Shown piece after piece: positions 24,780 through 37,840 of a stretch of 64,000 nucleotides of DNA. This DNA comes from Rhyacichthys aspro. Lineage: Eukaryota; Chordata; Actinopteri; Gobiiformes; Rhyacichthyidae. How positions within the stretch are numbered: position 1 is the stretch's first letter; every line of letters begins with the position of its first letter. Location of the stretch: contig CM072158.1 in NCBI GenBank assembly GCA_036850595.1, positions 13,655,422 to 13,719,421 on the forward strand. The letters run 5' to 3'. The notes beneath the pieces were generated by a model. That model had not been told where the DNA came from. It made no database searches and saw only the letters and a list, made by a program, of their open reading frames with translations. Position numbers and translations under genes: made by a program.

Positions 24780-25150
24780 TAATAGACAAACAAATCAAGT
24801 GCCATGTCTATTAGAGTGGCCTAATCAACAAGGCCTACATGTTCTGTCACAACTCACACAAGAACATTATGGATAATTTGTGTCTATAGCATTGCACGCA
24901 ATCATTCCTGCATATATTCCTGTGTGCCTGCCGTTTAATGAGCCAAGCTAATTAAATATGGAAATTAATGACATACAAAGGAAATAGGGAAAAGCACAGT
25001 CCTGATGCATTTGAAGGAGCTGCTAAAAGCCTTTTATTACATTAGGGAGCGTGAGGGAAACGCGCCTTCCTCTAAGGAGACTATTAACCAACAGCATGAT
25101 TAGCCCCAGCCAAATACCACAAACTATTAGATATGTTATTGCATTACCAT
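24780..25150. promoter_or_regulatory. Candidate homeodomain-rich conserved element
   Basis: Non-repetitive block with TAATTA at 24949-24954, ATTAAT at 24964-24969, further ATTATGG/TAATTTG and CTAATAGAC runs, and unique CpG-containing sequence at 25045-25075. Clustered TAAT cores in otherwise complex sequence are typical of vertebrate developmental enhancers. No coding potential. Conservation is inferred, not shown. Confidence 0.45.
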
Positions 25151-25897
25151 TATTCCACGCACAACAGACATGAAATATTAAAAACGCATACCGCTTTGTG
25201 CTGCCTCACTTTTATTGCACTTTTTGTTTGTTGACGTTGCTCTGTGCGAAAAATCAACATGGACACCCTGCGCAGGAGAGATTCACACATCCCAGTCGCC
25301 AGTGAGATGCTGGCAGACACAGAGCACCTAGTTGTGTGTTTTAATGTTACCAATACGTTTTATAGATGAGAGTAGATGAACATTAAAGAGTGATAGGACT
25401 GATCAATGATAGCTGTGAAATTATATGTATATGTTATATGTCTTTCTGTGTATCTGCACGTCCCTTTACTGAACAAAGATACGAATATATAGGTGAACTG
25501 GTGAATGTTAATGAATGAGAGTGAATGATGTGTCTGTCTGTAAGTCTTAAAGGTGTACCCCGCATTAGGGCCCAAGAAGCTGGTTTAGGCAGCTTCCCAA
25601 CTTGAAGCACTAACAGAATAAGTGCTAGAAGATGAATGAATGAATGAATACTACCTTGGGCCAACCCATTCATTTCAACATACTCATTTTTTTAACTGTT
25701 TAATTGAAATGGTACTGGTTTTATGTGATGCTTTGTTTCTCTGATTGGTTATGGATTTGGTTTTACAATCCAATAAAATCTGTGATGACTTTTAACTTTT
25801 CTTTTATTGTTGTGTCTTGTGTTTTTGTACTTCCCCTTAGGCTATTCGCAAAGGAAGGGGCATTTGTTACAGATGTTCATTCATGTGCATTGTCCCC
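25151..25897. other. Non-coding stretch with short (TGAA)n
   Basis: A short GAAT/TGAA run lies at 25632-25650. The rest is AT-rich unique sequence. Confidence 0.5.
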
Positions 25898-26037
<140 letters not shown>

Positions 26038-27427
26038 CTTTGTCTCTGCCACAAACCAAATTCAACTCCAAAAAGACATGTTGTCGTTTTATTTAGTGGG
26101 AGTACAAATGCTCTAGTCCCTTCACTACTCACTATGGTTAGCAATAAATAATAACATTATATAATAATAATAACTTGTATGTTAAAGTAGTTACACCTCA
26201 TCATCTCAGCACTAAGGTAGTTTAAAACACCTATATTGACCTATATATTCCTATGCGCCACTACTATTTGACACTGTACATGAAAGGTAAGATAATGCTG
26301 AGTAAACATACACTATATGCAATACACATCTAAGCCGTTATTAATATTACTGGTTGTTATATTCTTATTTTTTTATTCAGTCTTTCCTGTACTTTGCTGC
26401 GAACTGTGTCAACACTGATTGTTCACTCATCACTATTAACAGGTCCCCACATGAAAACACCAATTCTTTAGGATTAACCTTCATAAACCTGAATTATGCC
26501 ACCAATTTTCTTAAAAAAGTACACAATGCTGTTTTGCCACAGGCTTTCCTCTGTTATCTCCAGGTCAGAAGGTCTCATAAGTTTTCCTTTAAAGTTTGCG
26601 AAGATAAGACTTGACCTTGACAATTTTGTGCATTCAAAAGTAATAAAGCATAATCTGAAGAAACAGATTTAATTATCTATAGAAGCTCAGGGGTCAGGAT
26701 GTCACCCCCTGTCTCTGATGGCAGAATCCACCACCATTTCCTGCCAATGAAATGTCTACAAATGGAAGCCTCCTTTATTTATAAATCACACACACAAGTT
26801 ATATTTGTCGGCCGGCTTAAACATACAATGGGGACTTTTATTTTCAACTGATTCATAGCTATTTCTGTAGACTATCAAACGCTGCTGTGAATTAGTCCCC
26901 TCTCGTTCTCACACGCATGTCTGAAAGCGGCGCATGAAACGATGGCCAATCAAAGAGGCCATTGACTGAGGAGTTAGTGATCACATTGTGTAGTAGGCAG
27001 CGTGCACCCCACTAAAGGAAGCATTATTCATCGTGTGTGTGTTTGTGTGAGTGCACGAGGAGAGCCCTGCAGACATAGGGTCACACACAGTTTACAGACG
27101 AGCCGACTCCGTTCTGAGAAACATGCACGCCATGGGACACCAGCCGGCCCGGGGGTGTGTAAACTTGAAGCTGGGGGGATTAAGGGTTAAAGTTGGTCTG
27201 ATACTACCTTGCCCCGAGGGAAGGATAGCCCTCAGTCTGGCCTCAAAACAATGTGTATGACCCGGGCAAGCCATTCTGTTAGAAAACGTTAACGTTAATA
27301 ATCAAAACAACAAACTGTACGGTTATGTATTTATGAATATATGATCAACAACAACTTTTCCTACATCAGTTTTAACATTTTTGAATGGGATCCATAAAAT
27401 CCAGGATAGAGATCCCAGTTCATGTCC
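26038..27427. other. Non-coding stretch
   Basis: Unique sequence. 26760-27000 is slightly more complex, with VISTA-like texture but no diagnostic motif. An imperfect GT run lies at 27033-27050. Confidence 0.45.
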
Positions 27428-27482
27428 GAAGAAGAAGAAGAAGAAGAAGAAGAAGAAGAAGAAGAAGAAGAAGAAGAAGAAG
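27428..27482 (+). repeat. Perfect (GAA)18 microsatellite
   Basis: 55 bp of uninterrupted GAA units on the plus strand (TTC on the minus). Pure polypurine/polypyrimidine tracts of this type can adopt triplex DNA, which is established for GAA/TTC repeats in general; any effect here is unknown. Confidence 0.97.
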
Positions 27483-28854
27483 CGTTATTGTATTTTGAAC
27501 ACTTGATTCCATAACATCCTTCCCTAACCTTACCTTACTAAAAGTCAAAGACTGTAAATGTCACAAACTGATTAATATGCGTTGGTGAATATAATGGTAT
27601 AATATATAACTTTCTACTTGAACCTTAGTATTTACTCTTATCATTGTTTGTTTCTGAGAAGATTTAATATATTTGACCTGGAATGTTGAGTTGCAGACAA
27701 GCAGACTCATTCACATGGGACAAAAAAAAAAAAAAAACAGCCCGCGGTCTGGCCTCTAGACAGTGTGTATGACCCAGGAGCACAGGTCAAAGCAAACCAA
27801 CCGAAACGTCTCCACCTCACAAGCCTTCACCTTTGATCAATTCAAAGACACTGACTCTTGTACGAGTCTGAAAACAAAGTGTGGCCTGCTTAACCTCTGG
27901 CCCGTCTTCCTGCTCGTGTCAGTGTTGATGCTGCTGCCACTCAGTGTGCTCTATAATCTGTGTCGGTGTCATCCCGCCCTGGAAACACAGTGATGGAGGA
28001 GAGGGCTGTAGCGAGTCAGCACAGAGCTCTCCCATAAGGCTTACCTCATTCTTCTTTCCGTTCCCAGCCCTCCCAGAGTCTCTCTATTTACTTTGCTCTA
28101 CATCGGAGGCTTTTGCCAATATGGCCTTTTTTTTTACAGCCATTATTTATTACAATTTAAAGTAGTTCATCCCATAAGTAAATGGTATATTATCTGAATT
28201 TAATGCTTGTGCCAAAATGGAATATAAAGAACAAATAAGCCCAGTTATGAGTTGCATCTCCATAAATGGATTCAATTCACATTTTGAAATATGATGAATA
28301 TATATCTTCACTGACTTGAGGTCCTTTTGAAAACATTTAAGGCATATACAGTTAAATGGAAACTGTTTTTTTTTTTCTCCCTTCAAATAAACTCATATGA
28401 ATCACCTTGTCAGCTTCAGTTTCACAGACCGCTGTGTTTGGGAGAATATTTGTGTAGGAAATGATGATTCATTTGCTAAATATGAAACACAGGTATGATA
28501 ATAAAAGTCGTGGTGAACAGCAGTGAAATGTGCCTCTATTTATTACAGATTTGTGTGGTGTTATGTCCCTTGCTGCTATTTAAAGCCAAGAGTATTTGAC
28601 ATTACACAAAGTTTAGTGGCTTCTGGTTAGTTTATGACAACATATAATTGCCTTTTTTTAATAAGCAACAATTCCAAAAAAAAGTTTGCTTTATATTTTA
28701 TAAAAAAAATGACTGTAAACATTTTGATTTGATTGAAATCTTATGTACAAAATGCAAGCAGTCCATAACAAAAATACTGTTTTCTTATAATAATAATGAT
28801 AATAAGAGGTTTGCAGATTTCATTTGGGGGGTATACAGCAAAGCAACAGATATA
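27483..28854. other. Non-coding stretch with A16
   Basis: A16 at 27722-27737 and a T-rich run at 28366-28378. Otherwise unique AT-rich sequence. Confidence 0.5.
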
Positions 28855-28996
28855 ACAAAAGGGTCTTTGAGCGACACGGGTTCAAGTCCGGCTTTGGCCC
28901 AATGCTCAATACCATAACCTCTCTTTCACCTTGTTTCCTGTCTCTCCATACTGTGTCAAAAAAAGGCAAAAGGCCCCCAAAAAAATCTTAAAAAAG
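28855..28996 (+). mobile_element. tRNA-derived SINE, 5'-truncated
   Basis: B-box GGTTCAAGTCC at 28879-28889, followed by GGCTTTGGCCC. The characteristic tail is CCTGTCTCTCC (28938-28948), then AAAAAAAGGCAAAAGGCCCC and an A-rich end. The A-box side is missing or too decayed to see. Same family as 6260-6370 and 62408-62546. Confidence 0.75.
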
Positions 28997-29699
28997 GAAA
29001 ACAAAAAATGCTGTAATATATATTCATCCTGGGCTGTAATTCACTGATATTCCCTTTTAGCCTAACAAGTTACAACTGTGAAAAGGTTAAAAAGAGGTAT
29101 CCAGGTGTGCGACTGTCTGACGCCGCCAATGTTTTTGTAAGAATAATTCACACATTTTTCCTGCGTGTAAATTTTGTTTTTCCAGGAGATTACTTTCTTG
29201 GTGATAAAACATAAATGTCAGAATCCTTCAAAACTCCAGTTGGAAAGGCCTTGTTGAATGTGGCCTACTTTTGTTCAGATTGCATACAGTACTGCAATAC
29301 TCAAGGGTAACTGTATTTTTGTATGCACCTATAAGGAATTAGCCAAGCAAGTCCTGCTACATTGAGAGCCGCTGGGATTTCAGATCACAATAGAATCTCT
29401 CCGTTCTCATTTGTTACACGTCTTGAAATAAACAGTCGAGTTCACTTGACTTGTACAAATCTCTACCTAAATAATTCAGCTTTACTACCACCATAAACAA
29501 AAGTATAGCTCGAAGCAAAACTTAGGTGATCGAATAGATTTAATGTGAAAAATAATAATCTCTTGTCGACGTCTTCATCAAAAGGAGAACAATCCTCTCG
29601 GCAAAAACAGCGAAGCAAATCAATAACAGACCCCAAAGCACTCATTTGTTTTGCCTTCCCCTCGACAACTGAATTCTCATGTAAATGAATCGGCAAGCC
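28997..29699. other. Non-coding stretch, nothing specific seen
   Basis: AT-rich unique sequence. Confidence 0.5.
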
Positions 29700-31250
29700 C
29701 TCTAGTGCAAAGAAGTGGTTTTAAACTGGATTCAGATGCCATTATGGTGCGCTCCGTTCCTGGGTAACTCTAATAACAGTTAGAGTAATAGGCGAAGTGC
29801 TTGGATAAGTTTGGCTGTGGTTAAACCTCTCCGAGGAGCTTCATTACCGGCCTTCAAAGAAAATGTCATCTACAAACAAAAAAGCATCATTAGGCTCTTT
29901 TTCTTCCTAGGTTGAGGAAAAAAAACATAATCATTAGTGTGTTTTTCTCTCTTCCCTTTTTACCATGCCTGCCAGACAGCTTTTTCTTCTGACAGTAAAA
30001 GGTATGACGAACATGTCTCCCTTTCCTTGTTCACACACTCGCGCGCAAAAAAAATGCTAACTGATTAAAAACCGTCACAATCTCTTCACATTTACATAGA
30101 TAGCAAAAACAAGTGATATGAAAAGAAAAGTTATGGCTGCTATTGCTTTCACCCTGACAAAATACTAAACGCTATATATGCTAATTAGCCATTTTATATG
30201 AATGTCTAATTAATGGTATGCAAATGAGGCGCTGCCATTATTGGACCTGTTTGATATGGGGACGGACGCGCTGTTGGAAAAATCCTTGGGAAAACAGAGG
30301 CACCATCCCGCCGCTCAACACACACAGGAAATCAATTTGGTTAATTGTCAAATATGCAAACATGTAAATTGAAGTCATGCATTGCCACGACCAAGGCACC
30401 TAACTATTGTCCCCGGAGCCTGAATGCAGGAACACACACGCACACACCCCTCTTATCTCATCAGGCCTTTAATGTCGTTGGTATTCAGTGCTCTGTCCTC
30501 TGACACAATGCATGCCACTAATTACCAATTCCCTTGATAAGAGCATTGCCAATAGAATACATGATGGAAGATGAAGGGTCTGCCTGCCAGGCCAATGCCA
30601 TTGAACATTCTGACTATGCACCACTTTGAAAATTGGCTTTCAATCAACATAGTGAGGACGGCTTAATTCTGCCACGCTTACTGTCTTCCCACAATGGCCC
30701 TCTAAAACAGCTGCCATCCAGACAGCTAATGGCAAAAGACAAATACCTGCCAGTCTCCTTCAACAAAGGAGTGAGGGCAAAAATATTCTCATTCCCCCCT
30801 GTCTGCTGCTACGGCGCTGAACCGTATCACCTTGCAAAAGACCATAAAGTATTCATCAACAAGCTCAAAACAGAGAAAGTCACTGCGACGTTCCCCTCCA
30901 CTCGCTGTGACTAAGATGAAGATAAAATGCGCCAAGAGTAGACATCACACAAAAGATTTGTTTTCCTTCCTCTTTTTGGTGCGAGGAAACTTAATTGAAT
31001 TTGTATGTTAATGAGGGCTGTGCATAGCTAACGAGCTCAGCGTGCGACCCATTAACACGTTGAATGATTGTTATGCCCAGGGCAAGAATCACCTATAGGA
31101 GCTCAAAACACAAAGACAAAGCGCCAATCTGAATACATTAGCCCTTCATTTGCATGTTCATCTGCATTACATACATGTTAGACTGATATTTGTCCCACCG
31201 TTCAATCATTCAGGCCTGACTCAAAAGATCAGTGTGGGCAGAGGGGGCGC
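29700..31250. promoter_or_regulatory. Candidate developmental enhancer cluster (octamers and TAATTA sites)
   Basis: About 1.5 kb without repeats. It has TAATTA at 30182-30187, 30207-30212 and 30519-30524; a perfect POU octamer ATGCAAAT at 30218-30225; and its reverse complement ATTTGCAT at 31148-31155. A 7-bp hairpin (ACTCTAA/TTAGAGT) lies at 29767-29786. TTAATTG and GTTAATGAGG occur near 30992-31015. A 93-codon open frame at 30633-30914 has no recognisable domain and lacks an ATG at its left edge. Dense homeodomain and POU motifs in unique DNA suggest a cis-regulatory block; conservation is inferred only. Confidence 0.5.
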
Positions 31251-31697
31251 AAGGGTGGCAAAGGTGACAAAGTGAAAGAAATGCATATGAAAATGAAAAG
31301 CATGATGGAAAAAAAAACAGTTTCCTTTTAAATGTGTAGTATAAAAGCTGTATAGAAGCACAGGTCAGGTCAGTACAGCAGTGTTTGGTTGAGTAACTGC
31401 TGGGTCCAAAGGTGCAACTTGTGCAACATAAACAGTCACGTCACAGAGGTACAAGTTGTGTTTCTGTATTAGACAAATAAATCAAATATGAAACAGACTT
31501 TTTAAAACTTGGATGCCTCGCTGCTGACTCTGTTTAAAACCGGAAACAGCTGTTGGGAATAACTGCAGGCTTTGTTTTCTCTTGGAATATCGCAAGAACA
31601 ACACACAACATTTCCATTTGATGTTCGCTCGAGCAAGGATGAGTTATTGTCCAATCAGCTGACTGCAGTGTTAAGCTCCACCTTTTGGAAAGCAGAC
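31251..31697. other. Non-coding stretch
   Basis: No gene or repeat recognised apart from the CA tract that follows. Confidence 0.5.
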
Positions 31698-31719
31698 CAC
31701 ACACACACACACACACACA
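31698..31719. repeat. (CA)11 microsatellite
   Basis: 22 bp of uninterrupted CA dinucleotides. Confidence 0.95.
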
Positions 31720-34591
31720 GGAGCTAAAGCATGTCCAAAGTTGAACGTAAAGTTCTACGGTTACGGTTTCTGGACGTGCCATGGAACCCTTTTGCTGAGG
31801 GAAACTTACCTGTACTGACCCGACCTGTACCGTAATGATCCAAGTTTACATTGCTGATGTGGGACATTCTAAAATTAGATTCCTTAAACAACATAAGAAA
31901 CAACAGAGGTTTGGTGTATGTTGAATGGTGAACATAAGTGCAAAATGCAGATGGTATGAGTTCCCAGAATAATGGCAACTTCATGGTGAGAAAATGCTAA
32001 TTGCTAATATGGTGGTAATACTGTGTTACTGCCTCAACCCTGCCTTACTGTCTCTACCTGAAAGAAGTCTACAGTCTGGTAAAACACACAATTTAAAATA
32101 TATATACTGTATCTTGGCCAAAATTTAGAAGAGGTATTGACCAAACTCTGCAGGGCGGCATTTTATTCATATTCCCATAGTGTGTTTCAGATCATTGATG
32201 ACAAGTGTGTATCTTGTTGAAGATGGGAAATAGTTGTAATTCGGTAAATCGCCCCCACACTCATCTCCATGACAATGTGTGTAGCACAGTGAGATCTCTC
32301 AGTAATCAGAATGAAGGCAGCACTTCTTTAAATAGCCACTCTTTAAAGTGTGAGTATGAATAAAACCAACACATTTCTGTCTTTGCTGTGATCATTTTGT
32401 ACTTGTACTATGTTTTCAAGGCTTATGAACCAATGTACTCAATAACTCTTTTCACTAAATATGGTTACTCAAATCTTGCTGCCAAAATCTGCCTTTTTGA
32501 GACAATAATGAATACTAACCTATAAAATCCTTGTGAAACTAAACCAAGATTATTACAAACACACCTGGCTACTATGGCTTAAAATGAAAAATGTTTTCAT
32601 GCATCTTTCCTACTTTAGTCAAGGTCGTTTTAGAAAAGAAGCAAAAGATAAAATGTATATTTTATCAGACATTTCTTGTGCAACATCTTGCATTATACAA
32701 AGCGCAGCTGCTATACCATTCAAATCAAAGAAAGGCACCTACAGAATAATGTTCTTTAATCTGTGTATTAATTACTACACATGCACAAGAGAGGCCTTTA
32801 TAAGCTGCCACTCATCTCTGCATGGGTTTAATTTGTTTATAGAATTTATACCAATATCTCCAACATAATGTCATTAATAATTGGCTGCACTTAAATACAC
32901 TGCAGCATTAGTGAAGCAGCGGTATTGATATGTGCTGCATTCATAGCACATATGAGGCAATATGGTAATGTCCTGGCTGCATAGAGAAGGCTAATCTCAT
33001 TTCCTCTCTTGCGTGATATGATTGGTATTTAACTCCAGCAACTGCAGCCTTGTATAAGGCCACTGCTACAGTCAGATGGCAAAGTGAATATGAGGCTCTT
33101 CATAGTTGCTGTACGGCTGATAATAAGGCTTGGTCTTTGAATAAGTCTAGACGTCTTTGCTCCCCTGGGGTCTTATTCATATGGTGGAGACATAGACGAG
33201 CTAATCACCACGGGCTTTCACAACGCACGCACTCAAAGCACATCAAAAGGAAGCAGTACATGGAAAGTTCAGATCAACCTGGATGTATCATTCATCCCTG
33301 TGCTTCCAACACTTCTCCCTTGCTGTCTCAGCTGTTATATAAATGTGCAGTGCATCCAGCAGTAAAGGCCCCCTCCTTCTCCACTTCTACAGCTTAATGC
33401 TGGGGTGTGTATGAACTGACACAGCTCCTGAAAGCTGCCCAGCGGTGTTAGTGCAGCACTGTCCTGTCGGGGGTCAGCTTAATGATAAGGTTAATGAAGG
33501 TGGCCGGCACTCAGACATGCCTCCATGAGCTATTATAGGAAGCACAAGAGGAGATGGACAGAGACAGGAAGACAAGAAAGGGAAAGGCTGAGAATTAAGG
33601 AGAGAGAGATTTGAATAAAACATCAGCAATAACGTGATAATAGATAAAAGTATTCCAGCACACAAATAACAAATACAGCAATTCATATCTTATAATCTAG
33701 CCTTTATTACCACCTTATGGTCACAGTTATTTAGGTATTATCTTCCTCGCACCATTTTGGTAGGTACTGACCAGACCAACGCAGACCAGGAGAGCTGCAC
33801 TTTTAGAGATGCCCTCTGAGATCATGCTCATCTGTGCAGTCCTGTGCGTTCCCCAGCAAATGTCCATGGGGGTTTAGAGAGCTTTCACACAGCTTGTCAG
33901 AATACAAGTGCGTTACATAGTGTCCCCATGAGAGCCTCTGAAGCAGGTCCCACAAGAGCCACCCAGTGGGCAGAACCAGTGATGCCAGATGGAACAGAAG
34001 CTAAAGAGACCGAGGGATTCCATGAACCCCATGTCGACTGCTGCAGGATCATCAATTCGAAAAAGACGGATAAAGACAGTATGGCGCCTGCTAATATCCC
34101 TTGGTGGTCCATTCTGAGGAGTGAGATTTATTATTATTATTTAATTTTATTTATTTATTTTTTCTGTTGTAGATTCGTCAACAGCTGGATTTGTTTTCGG
34201 TGGTGTTACTCAAATAGCCTCACAAGCTCCAGATTTAAAGATACAACGTTTACTCAATTAACCTCGCTCAACCACTGACAGTTGCCACGGTAACTGGGTA
34301 GTCAACACTATTGACTCCCACCAGCGTTCACTGCAAACATTGAGCATTAAATAACTCATCTTTGTATCCTATGATATTTAAACTCAAGTTGCACTCTTTT
34401 ATTTCAAAATGTACTGTCAGATTTGGATACAAGATGTGATATAAGGAGTTAAAGCGACTCAAATTTTCCACCTGTTAACCATATGCAAGTCCCTTAGTGA
34501 GCTCTTATGGCTAATGTGGAGCCACATACATTTATTTGCAGCTAGATTGACCTACTCCACCATTGTCTAAAGCCTGTGAACACAACCAGCC
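31720..34591. other. Non-coding stretch
   Basis: Mostly unique. 32880-33400 is of balanced composition and might hold a weak conserved element. Purine-rich sequence lies at 33540-33612 and an AT-only run with TTATT units at 34127-34160. A 144-codon frame at 33844-34278 ends in this AT run and shows no domain. Confidence 0.45.
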
Positions 34592-34952
34592 TACAGTGGG
34601 GGAAAAAAGGTTTGGGACACCCTTAAAATGTTACACCATCTCAAATATTATCATGAAATATTTGTGGAAAAATCTTTTTTGTGTTTCAAAAGGTGTGGCT
34701 GCATTAGACAGACACAGACAAAGACAAATGATTTTTTTGTGTGTGTATTGCTAACAAGAAAAACGAACAAAATACTAACAACACATTCATCATAAATCCT
34801 TGACAGTTTCAATATGTCAGTTCTTAACATTGTCAGTATCAAAGTCAACAAATAACTGAACAAAAAATCAAATAAAAGACCTAAAAGTGATTCTTAATGC
34901 AAAAAATATCACAAGTGGATGGGGTGTCCAAAAACTTTTTTCCACCACTGTA
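34592..34952. mobile_element. Complete Tc1/mariner-type MITE (361 bp)
   Basis: Terminal inverted repeats of about 31-32 bp: left 34592-34622, and right 34921-34952 read in reverse complement. Both begin TACAGTGG(G/T)GGAAAAAAG and end with GACACCC, differing at only a few positions. TA dinucleotides at both edges fit the Tc1/mariner TA target. The interior is AT-rich and has no transposase frame, so mobility would have depended on an enzyme supplied elsewhere. It interrupts otherwise unique sequence. Confidence 0.88.
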
Positions 34953-35869
34953 TTTTCAGAGTTTCTCATCATGAAACTAGAAAATGAATTCTCAGATCTG
35001 AAACATCCATGCTACTATCCGAACAGTGATGTCAGATTGAATGTACTGTCTTTTCTGGACTGACACACCTTTAAAATATCTTCTATATTGATGTTGTGAT
35101 CTAAAACGTCACCCCAGTGGCTCATCTTTTCCATACATACCACCATTATCATGTCTGTATGTGGCAGAAACTTCCAGTTGTCTGCTTTGTCGTATTTCTG
35201 CAGAAAAATATACCGCGCAACTCGCTACAGGAGCCCGTTCAATCCACAAAGGTGACATTTTTCATGCAGTTGGGATTGAGGCCTGACACTGTAAAAATGT
35301 ATTTGACGCTTCCATGTTTTGAGATGAAAAAAGTGACAAAAGGAATGAGATTGGACAGGAACAAAGAGCTGCAATATTATGCCTTGGCAATGAGAAAGCA
35401 ACGTCCTTCTGAAGTTTTTGAAAACGAAATCATTCACAACAAAGTAATTAGTGTCTGGTAAAACATGTTGTTTTCAGCTATTGTTAATCTATTATTAACA
35501 AGCACCTGCAGTTTTATCAACGCGCTTGGATGTAATGTGTTAAGAAAAAGAGAACAAGACGACAAAGTGGAGGACAGCAAGGACGTGCGGGTAACGAAAG
35601 GAGAAGACTAATGATAGGAGGCGGGAAATGGGTGCGGAAGTAAGGAAAATAACATTCAACTAGAGGTAAGGAGAAAAGGTCAGGACGGAACAAGGAAGGA
35701 AGGAAAGAGAACATACAGTACTATAGCAGGACCAAGTGTGAACAAGGATAAATTTTATCTATCATAAATAGCCTGTGTCCATCTTCCCACTCTCCATTAG
35801 AAGGTCATTTTACTGGATGGAACATAGATAGAGCTCCGTGTGCATGTGTCACTTCAGCCATTTTTGCTG
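34953..35869. other. Non-coding stretch with polypurine tract
   Basis: Plus strand is strongly purine-rich at about 35538-35715, with AAGGAAGG units near 35692-35708. No gene recognised; a 114-codon frame at 35117-35461 has no domain. Confidence 0.5.
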
Positions 35870-36125
35870 CCCACGCAACAGAATACACACTCCACACTCA
35901 GCCCCTGCCCCTGCCCAGACTGTCCCGTAGGTGTAAATCCTCAGCTGACAGACATATTGTAGGTGTCCGGCCAGAGATTAGCCCGTTTCCTTCTTTAGTC
36001 TGTGAAAGAAAATCCTGAATCAGCTTTTAAATACTGCTGATGCCCATCTCTGAAAGCCTAATCTGTGCCAAATTCTCATTCTGCATATGGGGCTGCCAGT
36101 TTAAAACCTTGAGATTAACCTTAAA
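35870..36125. promoter_or_regulatory. Candidate conserved non-coding element
   Basis: Unique balanced sequence including TGCCCCTGCCC near 35905 and CTGATGCCC near 36038, with AT-rich flanks. Texture call only. Confidence 0.25.
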
Positions 36126-37099
36126 GTGTGGGTGAAGCACTAGGGATATTTGCTGCAGCTTTTGGGCAAAAAAGTAGCTCAAAACAGATTATACGACGGA
36201 TCAGACAGCTGGAATGTTAGGAGGGTTTTTATCCACTTCTGTTTACATTTGGGTATTGGACTGCTCTTCTAAACGTGCCTTAAAAGTGTTTAAAATGTGG
36301 AGTAACTTCAACTAAAGTTATGGGGGAATGTCAGGCCAGAAGAGTAACAGAGCATCATTGATGAAATAAATATACACAGCAGTTAATTCATTCTAGAACT
36401 GGTTTTGAAGCAAGCATAACTCTCCTGAGAAACAGTCTAAACAGTGAACTAGAAGAAATGCAGTTTTTACAGAAATTACAGCAACAACTTGTAACTTTCT
36501 GGAGACCTTTAAAGGCCACTGCAATGTCTCAAACACAATGGCCGCCCTCACAAACAGCATGCTTTTGTTTACAACACCAAAACGGAATATACCTCTGCTA
36601 ACATCCATTCTTTCTGTCGGTTGATCACTCCCTCTATAGTGCAAAGGGGGCTATTAACCATGTTTTATCCCAAGGAACAATCCAAATGACGTTGAAGCTA
36701 TATATTTTAAGGAGAAAAGGGGAGAAAGGAGAGTCTTCCAGGCAGCTGCTATAGTCACTAGTGCATGTAAATAACGCAATGACCAGCCTTCCCATTATGT
36801 CCACTTCGACCAAGTGAAAAACATTGATTATCCGGTTACTATGGATCCTGTCAGCTTTTATTTTCAAGTCCGATAGACAGTTTGAAGCAACACATATTTG
36901 AAAGTGAGATATTGTTAGAGGACAGTTATGAACTATATCTATAATGTTTTGTCGGGGTAAATGATGGCGTGCAGTGCTTCACATAGATGCTCAAAGACTT
37001 CCACAAAGTTTCGAATCAAACTACACACACCGTATCTGTGTAGAGTGCAGCCTTATGTCTTATGAATGTGTAAAAGCTAGTTGTGGAATGTTGGCACGT
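36126..37099. other. Non-coding stretch
   Basis: TTAAAGTGTGGGTGAAG at 36120 resembles the left end of the TTAA elements, but no matching right end was found. Otherwise unique. Confidence 0.4.
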
Positions 37100-37840
37100 A
37101 AGAAGTTGAGCGTGAAACATTTGCATTTCCCTGTAACTTACCCTTTATCTTTGATTTGTGTCCATAATAAAATCCTGGGGGGGAACTCTCGGTTTATCAC
37201 TGGGCTGAAAATGACTGTGTCTTTATCTGTAAATGTACTGCGCTGATACAGTTAATGCTTTCCCAGCACATTCATTTGGAAAGTACCCTCACAGATAAAC
37301 AAAAGTATGATAGTGTTCCTGACAATTCAATTATACAGGGCTCAGAGCATGAATCATCTGTTCATTTCGACACTATCGTCTGCTCCGGCTTATCTCCGCG
37401 CCTTCATTTTGTCATGTATCCATCATATGATATCTGAAGTCATCCCGATTACATCTTGTACATTTCAACAACAGGCAGCCCCTTTTCTCTTCACGCTAAT
37501 TACTCCTCGGGCCCATATACGTTTACGGGTCAAAACCAGGTTGCCTATTGGCCCTGAGGGAGATTGCATCATTGATGGGGGATGGCATGTGTTTGCTGTC
37601 ACCGCCGTCGTGTTTCATACTGTATCTCAAGGAATTTGAGGCTCATTTGGGTGTAAAGGCAAGAGAGCATGTAATCAGAGTCGCAGTCAAATGAATCACA
37701 GGGACACATGAGACGAGCGCTCGCACAAATGTTTGGACAGACACGTTGGCCCGGCCCTGACCTTATGCACGACTGTTGCCCGATTAGGACCAATTATTTT
37801 CAAGTTTTGATGTGAAGTGAGCCAAAACAAGGCTGCAAAC
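37100..37840. promoter_or_regulatory. Candidate conserved non-coding cluster
   Basis: Roughly 740 bp of unique, balanced, CpG-containing sequence without repeat ends. It contains CTAATTACTCC near 37496, CATTGATGGG near 37570 and CCAATTATTTTC near 37790. A 110-codon frame (37307-37639) has no domain and looks incidental. Confidence 0.35.

Noticed and set aside
30633..30914. 93-codon frame in the octamer block
   Set aside because: No domain recognised and no ATG at its left edge; better explained as an incidental open frame in balanced-composition regulatory DNA.
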